Shown in pieces: positions 6,323-6,399 of a stretch of DNA of 6,399 nt (positions are counted from its first letter, which is position 1; each line of letters begins with the position of its first letter). The stretch is from an uncultured Fidelibacterota bacterium (GTDB lineage Bacteria; Marinisomatota; Marinisomatia; Marinisomatales; UBA1611). Both the position numbers and the translations under genes were made by a program. The notes beneath the pieces are model-generated. The model had not been told where the DNA came from, did not search any database, and was given only the letters and a program-made list of their open reading frames with translations. The stretch is taken from positions 1 through 6,399 of the forward strand of contig CAJWPW010000066.1 in NCBI GenBank assembly GCA_913045415.1, given 5' to 3'.

Positions 6323-6399
6323 TAATTTTCACTCCCGTTCTGCCCTTCCCTGTTATAAATATAATCCACCATGAGAGCTCCCACCTGTCCAAGGCTTTC
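6322..6399 (-). CDS. C-terminal tail of an unidentified upstream gene (cut by the window edge)
   Basis: Reading leftward from base 6399, one frame stays open for 25 codons (ESLGQVGALMVDYIY, then NREGQNGSEN) and stops at TAA 6324-6322. That TAA overlaps the lipoprotein's ATG in the arrangement TAATG, identical to the junction at 3814. This coupling and the gap-free packing of the rest of the run argue that the frame is a real gene end rather than leader sequence. The fragment is too short to name. An amphipathic helix followed by a polar tail is all that can be seen. Confidence 0.6.
   Translation of the reverse strand, partial: ESLGQVGALMVDYIYNREGQNGSEN
6332..6336 (-). promoter_or_regulatory. 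Shine-Dalgarno-like site (GGGAG) for the lipoprotein gene
   Basis: On the minus strand GGGAG lies 9 bases before the ATG at 6322. It is the best ribosome-binding site in the window and supports 6322 over the internal ATG at 6295. It sits inside the end of the upstream reading frame. Confidence 0.55.

Noticed and set aside
6341..6365. AT-rich TATATTTATAAC stretch as a possible promoter for the lipoprotein gene
   Set aside because: It reads as codons DYIYN in an open frame that ends in the TAATG overlap, and no convincing -35 or Bacteroidota-type -33 element accompanies it. An internal promoter is possible but unsupported.
1..6399. Defence system, CRISPR, phage or insertion sequence
   Set aside because: I saw no direct repeats with spacers, no transposase or integrase motifs and no terminal inverted repeats. 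The frames are accounted for by envelope and enzyme genes, with one short unnamed tail at the right edge.

Overview
The window reads as part of one continuous, very compact gene run on the minus strand. It has six genes with a visible start codon, five of them complete and one cut by the left edge, plus the tail of a seventh at the right edge. Every junction overlaps, abuts or is separated by only 5 bases. There is no intergenic gap, RNA gene, mobile element or CRISPR array. The operon's promoter and terminator must lie outside the window.

The organism looks like a Gram-negative member of the Fibrobacteres-Chlorobi-Bacteroidetes (FCB) group. My best guess is Marinimicrobia/SAR406-like or a related uncultured lineage. 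The evidence is a PorV/PorQ-type outer-membrane protein, a secreted protein with a 'YPNPFSP' FlgD-like/type-A-like C-terminal sorting domain, a lipoprotein with DDG...GDG repeats, mostly weak or absent Shine-Dalgarno sites and a moderately AT-rich base composition. The phylum is an inference from gene style, not from a marker gene.

In transcription order (right to left): 6399-6322 is the C-terminal tail of an unidentified protein. 6322-5465 is a lipoprotein with two DDG...GDG modules. 5484-3814 is a secreted beta-propeller-like protein with a C-terminal sorting-type domain. 3814-2888 is a PorV/PorQ-like outer-membrane barrel protein. 2904-2038 is a second exported barrel-like protein. 2041-1184 is a membrane-anchored divergent polysaccharide deacetylase (YibQ family). 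1178-198 is a cytosolic type II (Rhizobium etli-like) L-asparaginase. 197-1 is the start of an exported endonuclease/exonuclease/phosphatase-family enzyme.

The first part of the run forms a plausible envelope/export module: lipoprotein, sorting-domain cargo, and two barrel proteins, one resembling the PorV shuttle that binds type IX secretion cargo. The second part (deacetylase, asparaginase, nuclease/phosphatase) is enzymatic and less obviously related. The cargo/PorV-like pair, joined by a TAATG overlap, is the most interesting feature. I did not find a clearly new system beyond this.
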